Assembly: GCA_029449235.1 (NCBI GenBank)
Contig: JANATG010000004.1
Span: forward strand, 2,666,001-2,730,000
Length of the DNA: 64,000 bases
Reading direction: 5' to 3'
Origin: Linnemannia schmuckeri
Taxonomy: Eukaryota; Mortierellomycota; Mortierellomycetes; Mortierellales; Mortierellaceae
Below the pieces are notes generated by a model. The model saw nothing but the letters and a program-made list of their open reading frames with translations. It did not search any database and had not been told where the DNA came from. Positions 33,724 to 45,176 of the stretch are shown here, in pieces. How positions within the stretch are numbered: position 1 is the stretch's first letter; every line of letters starts with the position of its first letter. A program made the position numbers and the translations under genes.

Positions 33724-35351
33724 TCAGTGCGGGGGTGTTTGAAAAAGAATGAAGAAGGGGGAGTAGAAGAGGGATGTGTTAAAGAGTTGTGTATGGATAT
33801 GGATGGATATGATACTGAGAAGTGATCAGAGAAAGGGAGAAAAGAAGGCAAGAGACAAGAGACAAGAAGCGATGAAAATCCGTGAATCAATTATGAAAGA
33901 GAGCAAAGTCATGGTGGTTCATTATTATCCAGGCACACATACTCACACATAAAAACCCAATGAGAAACTGGGCCAATGAGAGAAGGCCCTCTTGTCGATT
34001 CCCCACGCTCGTCTTCTATCAAGGTGACTGTAGTGTGTACTGTAGTTAGTAGGAGACATGTACAGGGGAAAAGAACAACATTAATAATCGATACCTACAG
34101 CCAAGTAGCTATATCCACAAGGAAGGTTAGTGAGAGACAAACCTACTTGCTCCAGCTTGCACTTTATTTGTATTTTATTGCGCTGCTGTTGCTGTTGTTG
34201 TCAATTTTGTCTCCTGTTCTTATTCTCTTAACGATATTTACTCGGCCAAGAAGAATAAGAACATGTTGAAGAACGAACAAGAACGACTAAGATGTGTCTA
34301 CGTCCTCTTTTTCGCCCTTGGCAAATAGGAATGAAAATTGGCGATTCCGCCTATTCAATTGGTTGTTCTATCCCTTTTTTTTTTTATTCATGCTTCGTTG
34401 AACGACGTTTGCTCGTGTTTAGATGGCGTCCAGTTTGGCACTCTGACCGATGTATTAATGCGAGCGTGCACAGGCATATCCTTCTAGTCTTCTTTATGGG
34501 GTTAAGACGCAAAAAAGTCATTCGAATTAGCGTCAAAAAAAGTCGTTTTATATCGCCTGTTCACAGTTGCCGTGCCCATTGAGCATATATCTTTGGCCAC
34601 CATGGTGTTTCTCATATCTACACCCTCACCGATACAGTTTTCCATTGCTGAATTGAGCTGGAGTAACAAACAACAAAGAAGAGCAACAAACAATAAAGGA
34701 GTCTAAGAGTTTAGCTTCTGTATTCACACACACCTTGTTTTTTTGTCTGTGTGTTTTGATCATATCCTTTCGCACATTGGGGGTTTTTTTTCTTCTTGAA
34801 TTCACACACACACACATTTATACAAATACCCATACACACGCAAACAAGACAGAGATACGGATGCTCTCTTGACTCCCTCAAGTCGCTTGTTTTTGCCTTT
34901 GCTTACCCTCGCACTGCCCTTCTCTTCCTGCCCCGTCCTCTTCCTTCTCTCCCTGTATCCCTCACTGTTCACCCGTTACTCTTACGCTCTCTACCCCTTT
35001 TCTCCTCCTCTACCTTCTTGCTCCACCTTTAACCTTCACCTCACCTTCACCTTACCTCGTAACACCACTTCTTCTTCTTTATCCACTCGCCCCTTCGCTC
35101 CTTCATCATCCCTCTCCCTCTCCTCTTCCTTCCTTCACTTTCTTTCCATCAACCCGCGTCATCATCCTTTCCTTTCTTGGTCCCTTCACAACTACTCTCA
35201 TCATCCCCTCCTCCTCTTCCTTTCATCACTCTTCACCACCACCGCCTTACACCGGTCGTGCTAGCCTCTAAGGGTTGAGCTGAGCCCCCCTCCCTCTCCC
35301 TCCCCTATTCCCCCGTCGTTCTATTCTTCCTCTTTCTCTCACACATACACC
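33724..35351. other. Divergent promoter region ERO1 / RasGEF 1
   Basis: A 1.6-kb region between divergent start codons. It contains a CCAAT (33973-33977), CA-rich segments (34800-34850) and a long CT-rich pyrimidine leader (34900-35350) that is probably the RasGEF 5' UTR. Open frames in the leader are low-complexity. I see no gene. Confidence 0.55.
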
Positions 35352-37645
35352 ATGGCACCTCAGACACCACAAACACCTCCACTGGCACCCGCCACGGCCA
35401 CCAATGGCATCTCCTCCTCTTCCTCAGCAAACGACGTGATCGACCAACAGCAACAGCAACAGCAAACCACAGACAATCCTCAGACCCCTCAGGAAACAGA
35501 CTCCGTCATCATCGTCCGCGCACTCTACCCCTATGTATCCGAGGACCCCAACACCATCTCGCTCTCCTTCGACGCCGATGATCTGATCCAGGTCGTCACT
35601 CAGCTCGACTCGGGATGGTGGTACGGGTTCTGCAACCAGGCCCGAGGCTGGTTCCCCTCCAACTTTGTCGAGGAGATCACCCAGTCCGACCTGGAGGACG
35701 ACTCCGAGGAAGGCGACGAAGACGAAAGCGAAGATAATAACAACGACAACGACAACACCGAGGATGTGCACGACCATGATACCAACGGCCATCATGCCCA
35801 TGTTCTCGAGCACGACCTCGACGACCAAGACCCCACTGACTCGGACGAGGAAACGGCAAGTCTACCATTTCCTCTCTCTCCCTCTCTCCCTGTCTTCCAA
35901 CTGTGCCATCGCAACATCCATACATCCATACATCCTTCCGCTCTCTCTATCCACGCTGTTCTCCCTCCCCCTATCCACAATTCTCCTCTCTTTCGCTCCG
36001 TCCCTTGCTATCCTGCAACTGTTTGTTGCATGGACCAGTCCGTTCCCTTCCTTTTCTCTGTTGATTCGACCCCCCCCCCCCTCTTCTACCCTTTATTATT
36101 TGGCGCACATTCACGATCCTTTCTCAATCGTGAGCAAGGCTCCAATGTGGATCGTCGTTTCTCTAGAAATGAAGGAGGCAAGGCAGAGGGCAAAGCAACA
36201 AAACAACAAACAAGCAGCAAGCACTCACAGCGCACAGTTTCCGTTGTCCTTGTTCAATGCGGTCGCCTACGTTTTTTCTGCGCGCTCCAAAAAAAAAAAA
36301 AAAAAAAAAAAAAAAAACGGCTCCACAATGTTGTCCGTAACCCCTAGACACAAACTGACTTGGAGACACGTTCACGACCGGACCCCCGTTTCTCGGTCGG
36401 TCTTATCTGAGAGTTATTTAAACAGTTCAAACCCACTAACCGCCTTCCTGGGTCTTCCTTCTTCGTCTTTTCCTTTATCTTCTTTACTTTCTAATTGTTT
36501 AATTGACGGCTACAACAGACGAACGACGATCTATGGCTGCCCCAGATAACTGCCGATGGCCAGCTCTATTACTTCAATACCCGGACCGGAGACTCTTCCT
36601 GGTCCATCCCAACTCCGTCCCTCGGCAGGAGAACAGCAGCACCAGCAACAAATGTACAGCAACAACAACAACAACAAGACTCAAAAGATAACGCATCTTC
36701 CACCACTACTCTTGCTCCGCCCTCCCGTCCGAACCATCGTCGCAATGGTAAAGTTATTATCTCTCTTGTCTTTTTCATTTCCCCGTTCCTGTATGTCCGA
36801 TAACCCCATGTTCATACTTTTTTTGATTGGAGCTATCGTACGAGTCTTTGGTTTTCATTGCGGCAGTGTGTTCGGCTGGATAGTCAACTCAATCGCACTC
36901 TGTAATCCCCACTTTTTATGGACGCGTTTCTCTTCTCTTCTTTTTTTTGTTTTATTTTTTATCGCAACCTTTTACCCTGGTATAAGACGACATGGCTAGC
37001 TTGTATGAACAAAAAAACTAGCACCACCACATGCAAAAGGCTGACCTAAGAAAGGTCTCTTATTTTCTTTACTTAACTCGCTCAACAAAAAAAACAATCA
37101 TATCCAATCGGATAGTAGATTCAAACGGTGCTCCTGCTCCTTACACCAATGAAGATCATCGGTCAATCGCTTCTAGACGTAGCACTGCTGCCTCTATCAG
37201 CAGTTCGACGCTCTCGGGCTCGGACGTCGTCAGGGACAGCATAACCCATGACCAACTGCGCCAAAATGGTGCTGGTAGTTCAAGTAGTGGTCAGGTTATG
37301 ACGAGTTCCCGCGCTATGGGGTCCGTTCAGGAACTAGCCGAGACCGAAAGTCACACGGGATCCAGTCGACCTAGTTCATGGCAGGCATCTGCAGTGCCGG
37401 TAAGTCTACTCTCTGGGACAAAGCAAGCATATGTTGCGAGCACAACAACTTCAACTTGCAAACCCAACGCGCAATACTCAGGCATCAATTGGACATAAAA
37501 CACAAGGGCAGGAAGAGATCGTGGACAAAAGAGGAAGAAGGGGGCTTGAGCCACAGTCAGGAGAGAGAAAGAAGGGAGGTGATGGATGAATGATGATACA
37601 ACTGGGAAGGGGGTTTTTTTTTCAACAACCGCACAGATGGAATGG

Positions 37646-37677
<32 letters not shown>

Positions 37678-40600
37678 AAGAGCACAAGACACACAGAGAA
37701 AGATAGAGCGGACATGAGATTTTTTTTTTCTGCATGCACCAAAGACCTTTTAAATGGCGTCAACTGGGGCTGGTGTGGTCGAAGAATGAAGTGTAAGACA
37801 AGTATAAGCGCGCTTAGTAGAATGAAAACAACCCCCATTGACAGCACAGAATCGGACGTAGGAAATCGACAAAAACGAATGAAAAAGAGGAAGGGGTGAA
37901 TGTCGTATTTTGACTATCGCAATGACGATCTTATGGCCTACAGAAACCAATTCACTACAAAAATAAGAATAAATGACAATGGGACACGGACAAAGAGGAC
38001 AGAAGGGACAAAGGGATTGAAAATCGGGGCTCACAGACACACAGGCACGCCTTCTTTTTCATCTTCTTCCAGCCCTTTTACGTCTCTTTCATTTTCTTCC
38101 CGCACCCGTCCCAGTGACTGACACTGCATATTTTACCCCGTGTCCCTTTCATTTCTTGCAAACGCGCGTGTGTTCTAGACCAGAGTCGGCTCTCCTCATT
38201 CACAAGACGGACTTTTGAACAACGCCCAGGCCTCCTCCGCGGCCCACGTCCGTAAACCTTCCTCCACTGCAGCCCCAGGCGTTGGTGATTCTGCCGAAGG
38301 TCTGCCACCACTGCCTGTTGTCTCCAACCCACTGGATCCTGAGCCTACCTGGGCCTCACTGGAAGAGCATGCCTCAGCCACACTCCTGAACTTGGTGCAT
38401 TCGGCCGATAACGGATACAAGCCTTATTACCAGATCCAAGCTGCCCAGGTTGTAGAGTCCATTCGTGTCATGTTTTACGCGTCGGGAATGATTGACAAGG
38501 ATTCGGCCCCAATTCGACTGCACGGAGACTTGAAGGTATACCATCGCCAGATCATGGCTGCCCTTTCTAGATTGATCCTCTCGGCCAAGATGGCGTCCAG
38601 CGTCTGGCCTGCAGAGGGCTCTGTCGCTAAGATGCGCTCTGATGCTGGAGAGGTCGCCACCGCGGTTCGTGAATTCATCATCGCCGCCCAGAACGCCAAT
38701 GTGACGGTGCACGATGTCGATGCCAAGTTAGTTGCAGATCCTGATAGCGCCGCCAACGCAGCTCACGGCTCAAGGCATTCTCAGAAACTATCCAGATCAC
38801 TCTCGACTGTATCTAGACCTTCTCTTGATGGTGGAGATCGGAGCTCTGCCAATGGTAGCGCTGGTGGAAAGTCAAGTACCATCGCATCGTCAACCGTCTT
38901 GACACCGCTCGAGTATTATTGCAAGAGCGCCTGTCGAGCCATTGGAGTTCTATCGTTGCAGATCACCAAAGCTGTGGATAATGTTCAAGGATCTGCCCTG
39001 CAGTCAGGACCCAACATCATGAACTCAGCCCAGTCTTCTCAGCTCGTCACCCAATGCCACAACGCGATCTCTCACACTGGATCATTGCTGGCGCTGGTGA
39101 GCGAGTACTACTCGACAGTGTTTTCTGAACATCCAGATATCAAAGATCACATTCTATTGGATGTCCGCGTGTCGAAGCAGGCACTCTACAACAATGTTGC
39201 CTCCTTGGTCATGGCTGTTCAGTTGGCAACCGACCCTATGGCGCGCATGAGTGTACTTGAGATGGCATTGGAGGCAACACAAACCGCTGAGCGTTCGGTC
39301 CAGGACCTCACGGCCGCTACACGAGCATTGGCAATGGCAAGCGACGAGATGGAAAAGGGTACAAGGACAAGGAGTGCCTCAGAGGCCAACGTCAGCAGCA
39401 GCGATAGCTTCTTGATGTTGGAGGATTCGGATCTGGAGGGCGACACCATCAAGGGTAACAACTCGCGCCACCGCCGGTCAGAGTCACGGCTTTCTTCGTT
39501 CTCATCCGGATCCTCCGCTGCCCCTTCTATGGCCTCGGGAGCTTCGGGTGTGGACACTTTTACGCGTTCAAACGCCGCTATATATGGCTCTTCTCAAGGA
39601 TCGTCCGCTGTGGTCGAGATTGCAGCCTCCAACACTGGCCGTGGGCCTATTGCTGGCACTCCCTCTGACCGCGACCAACAACGTGCTCGCGGTATCAAGC
39701 TGAAGAAGATGTTTGGAGAGGATGTGGTTCTGACAGGACCCAAGACTCCCAAGGCCGTCGAAATCCCCTGGTACCTTCAGCACGATCACCCCACAACCGA
39801 GATCTCGTTCAACATGGAGGGCCTTGTCAAGGGTGGTACCCTTCCAGCTTTGGTGGAGCGGTTGACATTGCACGACAGCATTCCTGCCAGCTTCGTTGCA
39901 ACCTTCTTGTTGACCTACCGATCCTTCACCACAACTACGGAGTTCTTTAACCTGTTGTTCCGCCGTTTCACGATCGCACCGCCCACGGGACTTGAGGGCC
40001 AGGATTTGGTCCAGTGGACGGAGCGTAAACTGACGCCTATTCGACTGCGCGTCTTCAACACCATTAAGACATGGCTTGAGAATTTCTACATGGAGGACGA
40101 GTTGGAGGACAGACAGATGTTGCCCAAGATCAAGGAGTTTTCGAGTCTTATGCGACATTCTATGTCGTTCGCCGCAGTCCAGATCATCAAACTGGTCGAG
40201 AAGCGTGAGGCTTCAGATGGATCCCTCCGCAAGATGGTCCTCAACTTGACGACACAGGCACCTCAACCCATCACCCCTCGTAACTTAAAGAAGATTAAAT
40301 TCTTGGAGTTGGATCCTCTGGAGTTTGCTCGTCAGTTGACTATCATGGAGGCCAACGCATACAACAAGATCAAGCCTGTCGAGTGTCTTGCGAAGGCCTG
40401 GACGAGTGAGGATCCTGAGATTGCAGCCAAGGCTGTGAACATCAAGAGAATGATTGAGACGGCCAACCTGTATGCCAACTGGGTTAACGAGCTGGTTCTC
40501 AGCGAAAAGGATACCAAAAAGCGTGCCCTCATCGTCCGCCACCTTGTCGCTGTTGCTGAGGTAAATGTCTTTTTGTAATGTTTGACTCGCCTGTGTGTTT

Positions 40601-41448
40601 TCATGTGGAAATTAATTTGCAGGACAAATTATTCATTCAGGAATCTGCATCTTGACAAACCATGCAATGTTTTTAACATATTACCTTTCTTTTCTTCCCG
40701 TCCTTCCTTTTCATTTCTTCCCGCTTCCCTCGCTTTTCGCATGAACATATGTAGAAACTGCGCCAGCTCAACAACTTCAGTTTGCTTTACGCAACAACCG
40801 CTGCTCTGGCCCTCTCGCCCATTCACCGCCTCAAGCGGACCTGGGAACTGGTCCCCTCCAAGGTCATGACGACCTACGCCACTCTCCAGGCTGTCACCAA
40901 CTCTGCAAAGTCCTGGACCGACTACCGCCAGGAGCTTCATTCTGCCAACCCGCCCTGTGTGCCCTTTGTGGGTGTCTACCTCACCGACCTGGTCATGATC
41001 CAGGACGGAAACCCAGATTTCTTGAAGGGCGCCGAACAGCATATTAATTTCGCCAAGCGTGTTAGTACCGCTGAGGTCATTCGTGAGATCCAGCAGTACC
41101 AGTCGGTGCCATACTGTTTGACGACCGTCCCTGAGATCCAGGCTTTTATCCGTAGAGGATTGGATCAGTCCAAGCCTGTTGCAGAGTTGCATGAGCTCAG
41201 TCTGCAGTTGGAGCCAAGGTAAGCACCGTGTCCTTGTTTTTTTTTGTAGTTATTATTGTTATTGCAGGTTATTACTGATATCTTTTGGTTAGTTTTGTTT
41301 GTAGCTATCTTATCTTTATCTTATTCACTGACCACGCGCGTTCCTCGCATCCTTTTTGTTTCTTTTGAAATTCTTATCTTTCAAACACGATAGGGAAGGC
41401 GAAGAGGAAAAGATAACTCGATTGCTTGCCGAGGCCGGATTCTTGTAA
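35352..41448 (+). CDS. Ras guanine-nucleotide exchange factor 1 (SH3-WW-REM-CDC25)
   Basis: Six exons: 35352-35855, 36519-36747, 37119-37399, 38179-40560, 40755-41218 and 41394-41448, in frame, 1304 aa. An SH3 domain lies at about residues 53-112 (ALYPY ... GWWYGF ... GWFPSNFVEE). An acidic region and a WW domain follow (DDLWLPQITADGQLYYFNTR ... SSWSIP, about 169-200). The REM/RasGEF_N region includes VKGGTLPALVERLTLHD and ATFLLTYRSFTTT (near residue 885). The CDC25 catalytic domain runs from about 1050 to 1300 (LEFARQLTIMEANAYNKIKP, NFSLLYATTAALALSPIHRL, PCVPFVGVYLTDLVMIQDGN). Intron 1 appears to be GC-AG (GCAAGT donor at 35856). Intron 2 ends in a tandem TAGTAG acceptor. CDC25-type GEFs activate Ras upstream of cAMP and MAP-kinase signalling. 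Confidence 0.92.
36289..36317 (+). repeat. 29-nt poly-A run in RasGEF 1 intron 1
   Basis: Uninterrupted A homopolymer on the sense strand of an intron; a second one of 31 nt lies in intron 3 of the same gene. Confidence 0.95.
37646..37676 (+). repeat. 31-nt poly-A run in RasGEF 1 intron 3
   Basis: Uninterrupted A homopolymer in the 779-nt intron 37400-38178, which is unusually long for this window. Confidence 0.95.
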
Positions 41449-41573
41449 GGACCATTGCTCTACTTCTGATGATGTTGATGCTGCTGCTGCCCTCCCTCTC
41501 GTGCCTCTCCTCCCACTTCTCTCCTGTGACCCTCCTTTTTGTGCGCGGGCGGTGACTTTCTTGGAAGTGAAAC

Positions 41574-41689
41574 GGTGAACGGTGAACGGTGAACGGTCAA
41601 CGGTGAACGGTGAACGGTGAACGGTCAACGGTGAACGGTGAACGGTGAACGGTGAACGGTCAACGGTGAACGGTGAACGGTGAACGGTG
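41574..41689. repeat. 7-bp minisatellite with higher-order pattern
   Basis: Sixteen complete 7-bp units plus a partial one. The unit is GGTGAAC; units 4, 8 and 13 are GGTCAAC, giving a superimposed 28-35-bp period. A related, looser GTGAAAC repeat follows at about 41773-41803. The array begins 126 bp after the RasGEF 1 stop codon. Confidence 0.95.
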
Positions 41690-42971
41690 CTAATCCCGCT
41701 GGACAGCAGGACGGTTTGGTGGACACGGGTTTACTACGGTGGCGCAGCTTACAGTGACGCGCCCACGGTTAACAGTGAAACGGTGAAACGGTGAAACGGT
41801 GACGGGCGTTGTCCTCTGTGTTTTGCACTATATCTCTTCGTCGGCGGCCTTTCCTGGGCGAAATTTCCTCTCTTGTGCTTGGGTGCCTTCTCTTCGCCTG
41901 GTAGTCTAGCGGAGTGCTGTCCGACATGTGTTCGCTCATTCGCTCAGTCGCTCTAAACTTTCAAGCTCTTCGGTGTGATACTCTTCATGCGGTGTGTGTC
42001 TCTCTCTCCTTTGGCGTGCTTCCTCTTCAGTGTTTTCGAAGGTTATTTCTCTTCGGCATTATTTTTGTCATTTTTTTTTTTCTCGGCATACCTTTTTCTT
42101 ATTTTGGCGCATCTTTTCTTTGTCATGTCGACAACACCTGCATAGCATATTCTGTTTCATTTTTCTTTTTTAGTCGTTACCCACCTCCTTGCACATACCT
42201 CGTTTGTTTTCTCTTTACACGCAATATCTCCCGAAATACCTCCTAACATATGTATTCTCTACCTTTTTTTTCCCTTCTTTACTCAATTCTTTCTGCATGA
42301 ACAACAGACCGGACGGCTACGAATCAAACCTCTAACAATTCTGACCCTCAACCATTCTGGTTTTTTTCTTTTTCTTTTCTTTTTTTTACTCCCGTTTTCT
42401 CGACCGTTTCGTCGACGTTGGTGTTTCTCTCTTCACAAATTCCATAGAAGCATCTAAAATACCTCGTTAAAACAACAATAGCAAACCCAAAAAACCCTCC
42501 ATTCTTTCAATATGTACAGTAATTTCACCCACTTTCTCAACACAAAAAAAAAAAGTAAATAAATATTTTTTGAAAACTATTGCTATGAACCTAGTGATTG
42601 AAATAGCATGTATGCTGCAACGAGAAAAGTTGCAAACCCCGTTGTTTTAATCAATGACATGATGAGGTATGCTAATGAAATGTTAACGAATAATTAAACG
42701 AACGGGGGCGCTTTTCGAGGTTGAAGAAGTAAAAGGAAAGAAAAAAGAAAGGAAAGAGTAACGATACAGAAAATACATCAATGGGTACAAACAAACAATG
42801 GGGAATAAAACTACATAAGATCTCAGCAATGGGATATAAAATGAGATTAAAACACACGCAAGAGGGAAAAAAGATGATACAACAAAGGAGGGAGGGATGG
42901 TGGAAGATAATAAGGAGAAAAAGAGTACAGCGACTGGAAGGAATGGTAGCAAATGGAAGGATATTAGGGTC
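41690..42971. other. Intergenic region, convergent 3' ends
   Basis: T-rich and pyrimidine-rich DNA between convergent RasGEF 1 and the - strand gene ending at 42972. Short open frames are low-complexity. No gene seen. Confidence 0.6.
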
Positions 42972-45176
42972 TTAGGCACCGCAGCGGCGGGATCGAGGGG
43001 TGAGGGGCTCATTGAGCATGCGGCGCTCCCGGAAGTCATAACGGTCTTGCATGCGAGCTTTCTTGCTTGGAGTTCCGGCTCGGCCGCCCATCAATTTCGA
43101 GGCCTGCGGGCTGTTGCTACTCGATGTGTTCATCGCCGACATTGGTGTTGGACTCGGAGGTGGAACAGGGTCCTGTATATCTATAGATCCTGCACCTGTC
43201 AAATCAGACTCAGAAGCATGTGGGCTCGAACCAACACTCTGGTGAAATGTCTCGTTTCCTGCACCGATCCGCATCCTCTTCGACGAAGGTCCACTCAGCT
43301 GCCGGTCTGTCAGCTTGCCCTTGCCAAAGTAAGCCGCTGTTGTCGAAGATGAAGCCGTTGTGGAGCTATGGGATGTCGCTGCGGCGTGGTCGGTATCCTC
43401 GGCCGCTGATGGTGCTCCTGGTGACTCTGGATCCTGGTAGACCTCAAACTTCCACTCGCCCGGCCACTGCTGCTTGTCCGTCTCACTCACCAACTGGTAG
43501 TTCCCGTTTTTCCAGTAGAAGATACTTCCCGCCATTTTCTGCGCCCGACGGTTGAAGGCCACTGACTGAGGTTCAATGATGCTCTCCGCGTTCTTCATCG
43601 CCGTCCTGGAGGGCACGCCTTTCCGGTCAGATATGTCTGGAGCATTGGGGTGGTTGTCGGGAAGCTGCTTGGACGTCTTTCCGTTGAGGGACGGTCCAGT
43701 CATCGCGGCCTTACTCATAGAGGACGAGCTTGCTGCTGAACTGGATCCTGAACTCGATCCCACCGACGGCTCTCCTGAACACCCTGCAGTGACGCTCTTG
43801 GTTTGTTTGCCCTCTGTCCAGTCTGATCCCTTTCCTTTGAGAAGACCCGCACCCAGACCAGAGTACAATAGGTTCCCGTGCTCGTCAAAAGAGTTCCAGC
43901 GCCAAGGTGAGATGGATCCAAGGGCCAGACGTCTTGAGCGTCGAATGGTTCCTGGCGCTGTTGTGCATCCTGTGGGAGTTGTTGAGCCATCCGTCTTGGT
44001 ATACCGCATAGTCCGCTTTGAATCTGACGAAACAAAGAATGGGTTTGACGGGTCATCCGACATCTTGGGAGTGACATTCTCCTTTTCCTGGTCTCCTTGA
44101 GAGCTGAGCACAGACTCTGTATCAGTCATATCGTCGTCATAGGATTCGGTCGTTTGGCTGGCTCCTGGAGTCATCAAAGCTGCTGGGGTTGGAACAGGCT
44201 GGATGTACGAGTGAGCAGTTGTCGAAGTCGAAGCAGAATAGTCGGTCGATGAAGTGGACGTTTGTGCTGCTGATGTTGATGTATTGGGCGTTAACCTGTC
44301 AGCAGGTGATTGAGTTGTAATATTGCTGTTATTCTCCAGCTGAGACATGGGCTTTCGAGGTGTCCTGATAGCTCGTGGCGACTGGGTAAGGAAGAGGTTG
44401 TTGTCTTCGTCGTTCATGAACTGGCGAGGGTTGCTGCGAGGCGGACTCTGGAGGGCAGAGCGTGGAGAAAAGATGGACGTTGACGGGAAAGATGCTGCTG
44501 CCGAGGAAGAAGCTGTGGGTGTTGAGGATCCGTTCCGAAGAAAAGGGGACCTGTTGCCACCGGCCTTGACGGGGGTTGTGAACGGTGAGGACGGTGTAAT
44601 ATCGTGCTGTGTTGTTGAAGTGCGAGTTGGGTATCTGTGGACAGACTCGAGCGAGCTAGAGCTGTAGTGGTTGTTGTTGCTGTTGTTATTGAAAGTACTG
44701 CTCTTGTACGGCGAAGGTGAAGACATTGACGACGATGATGAAGAGAAGGTAAAGCTGGGGGAAGTAATTCTGTCAAAAGGCAGGGTCAAGTTGAATAGTT
44801 CAACAGCGGCATCGTCCCTGAACCGAGCAGACGGCGAAGGTGTAGCAAGAGCCGATCGAGACCCACTACTGCTGTTGCTGTTGTTGGTATTGCGGTTGTG
44901 AAGGGCCAAAGTTGTGAGGTCCATGGACAAGAGTTCAGAGGGTGTAGGATTGGGGAGATGAGCTCGTCGTGACGGCATGTCGTCCATGTCTAGGTCTTCG
45001 TCTTCGGGGAACTCCCGTTTGAGTCCGCCTCGAATGCCTGTCCGCGAGCGAACTGAAGGCGAAGTGAGGCGGGACCTGTGGAGGTGCGGTGAGCGAGGGG
45101 TGCGTGGGGTTAAGGGCGTCTCGGGGACCTCTTGGCTTGTCCTGTACGCCGAGGAATGAGATCGTTGTCGAACCAT
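42972..45176 (-). CDS. Ser/Pro-rich CDK-substrate-like protein, unknown function
   Basis: A single exon of 734 aa from ATG 45174-45176 to TAA 42972-42974. Most of it is Ser/Thr/Asn-rich and disordered, with many proline-directed sites, several of full CDK type: ETPLTPRTPRSPH near the N-terminus, QSPRAIRTPRKPMS in the middle and NEPLTPRSRRCGA at the extreme C-terminus. An acidic KREFPEDEDLDMDDMP patch lies near residue 60. A short segment near residue 560 (FYWKNGNYQLVSETDKQQWP then GEWKFEVYQ) looks folded. There is no transmembrane segment or enzyme motif. The gene is divergent from the gene at 46309. I infer a nuclear, cell-cycle-phosphorylated regulator, but no family is recognised. Confidence 0.78.
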   Translation of the reverse strand: MVRQRSHSSAYRTSQEVPETPLTPRTPRSPHLHRSRLTSPSVRSRTGIRGGLKREFPEDEDLDMDDMPSRRAHLPNPTPSELLSMDLTTLALHNRNTNNSNSSSGSRSALATPSPSARFRDDAAVELFNLTLPFDRITSPSFTFSSSSSSMSSPSPYKSSTFNNNSNNNHYSSSSLESVHRYPTRTSTTQHDITPSSPFTTPVKAGGNRSPFLRNGSSTPTASSSAAASFPSTSIFSPRSALQSPPRSNPRQFMNDEDNNLFLTQSPRAIRTPRKPMSQLENNSNITTQSPADRLTPNTSTSAAQTSTSSTDYSASTSTTAHSYIQPVPTPAALMTPGASQTTESYDDDMTDTESVLSSQGDQEKENVTPKMSDDPSNPFFVSSDSKRTMRYTKTDGSTTPTGCTTAPGTIRRSRRLALGSISPWRWNSFDEHGNLLYSGLGAGLLKGKGSDWTEGKQTKSVTAGCSGEPSVGSSSGSSSAASSSSMSKAAMTGPSLNGKTSKQLPDNHPNAPDISDRKGVPSRTAMKNAESIIEPQSVAFNRRAQKMAGSIFYWKNGNYQLVSETDKQQWPGEWKFEVYQDPESPGAPSAAEDTDHAAATSHSSTTASSSTTAAYFGKGKLTDRQLSGPSSKRMRIGAGNETFHQSVGSSPHASESDLTGAGSIDIQDPVPPPSPTPMSAMNTSSSNSPQASKLMGGRAGTPSKKARMQDRYDFRERRMLNEPLTPRSRRCGA

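Noticed and set aside
43576..44100. 174-codon + strand frame opposite the CDK-substrate-like gene
   Set aside because: Lies wholly inside a long intact opposite-strand gene with normal composition; shadow frame.
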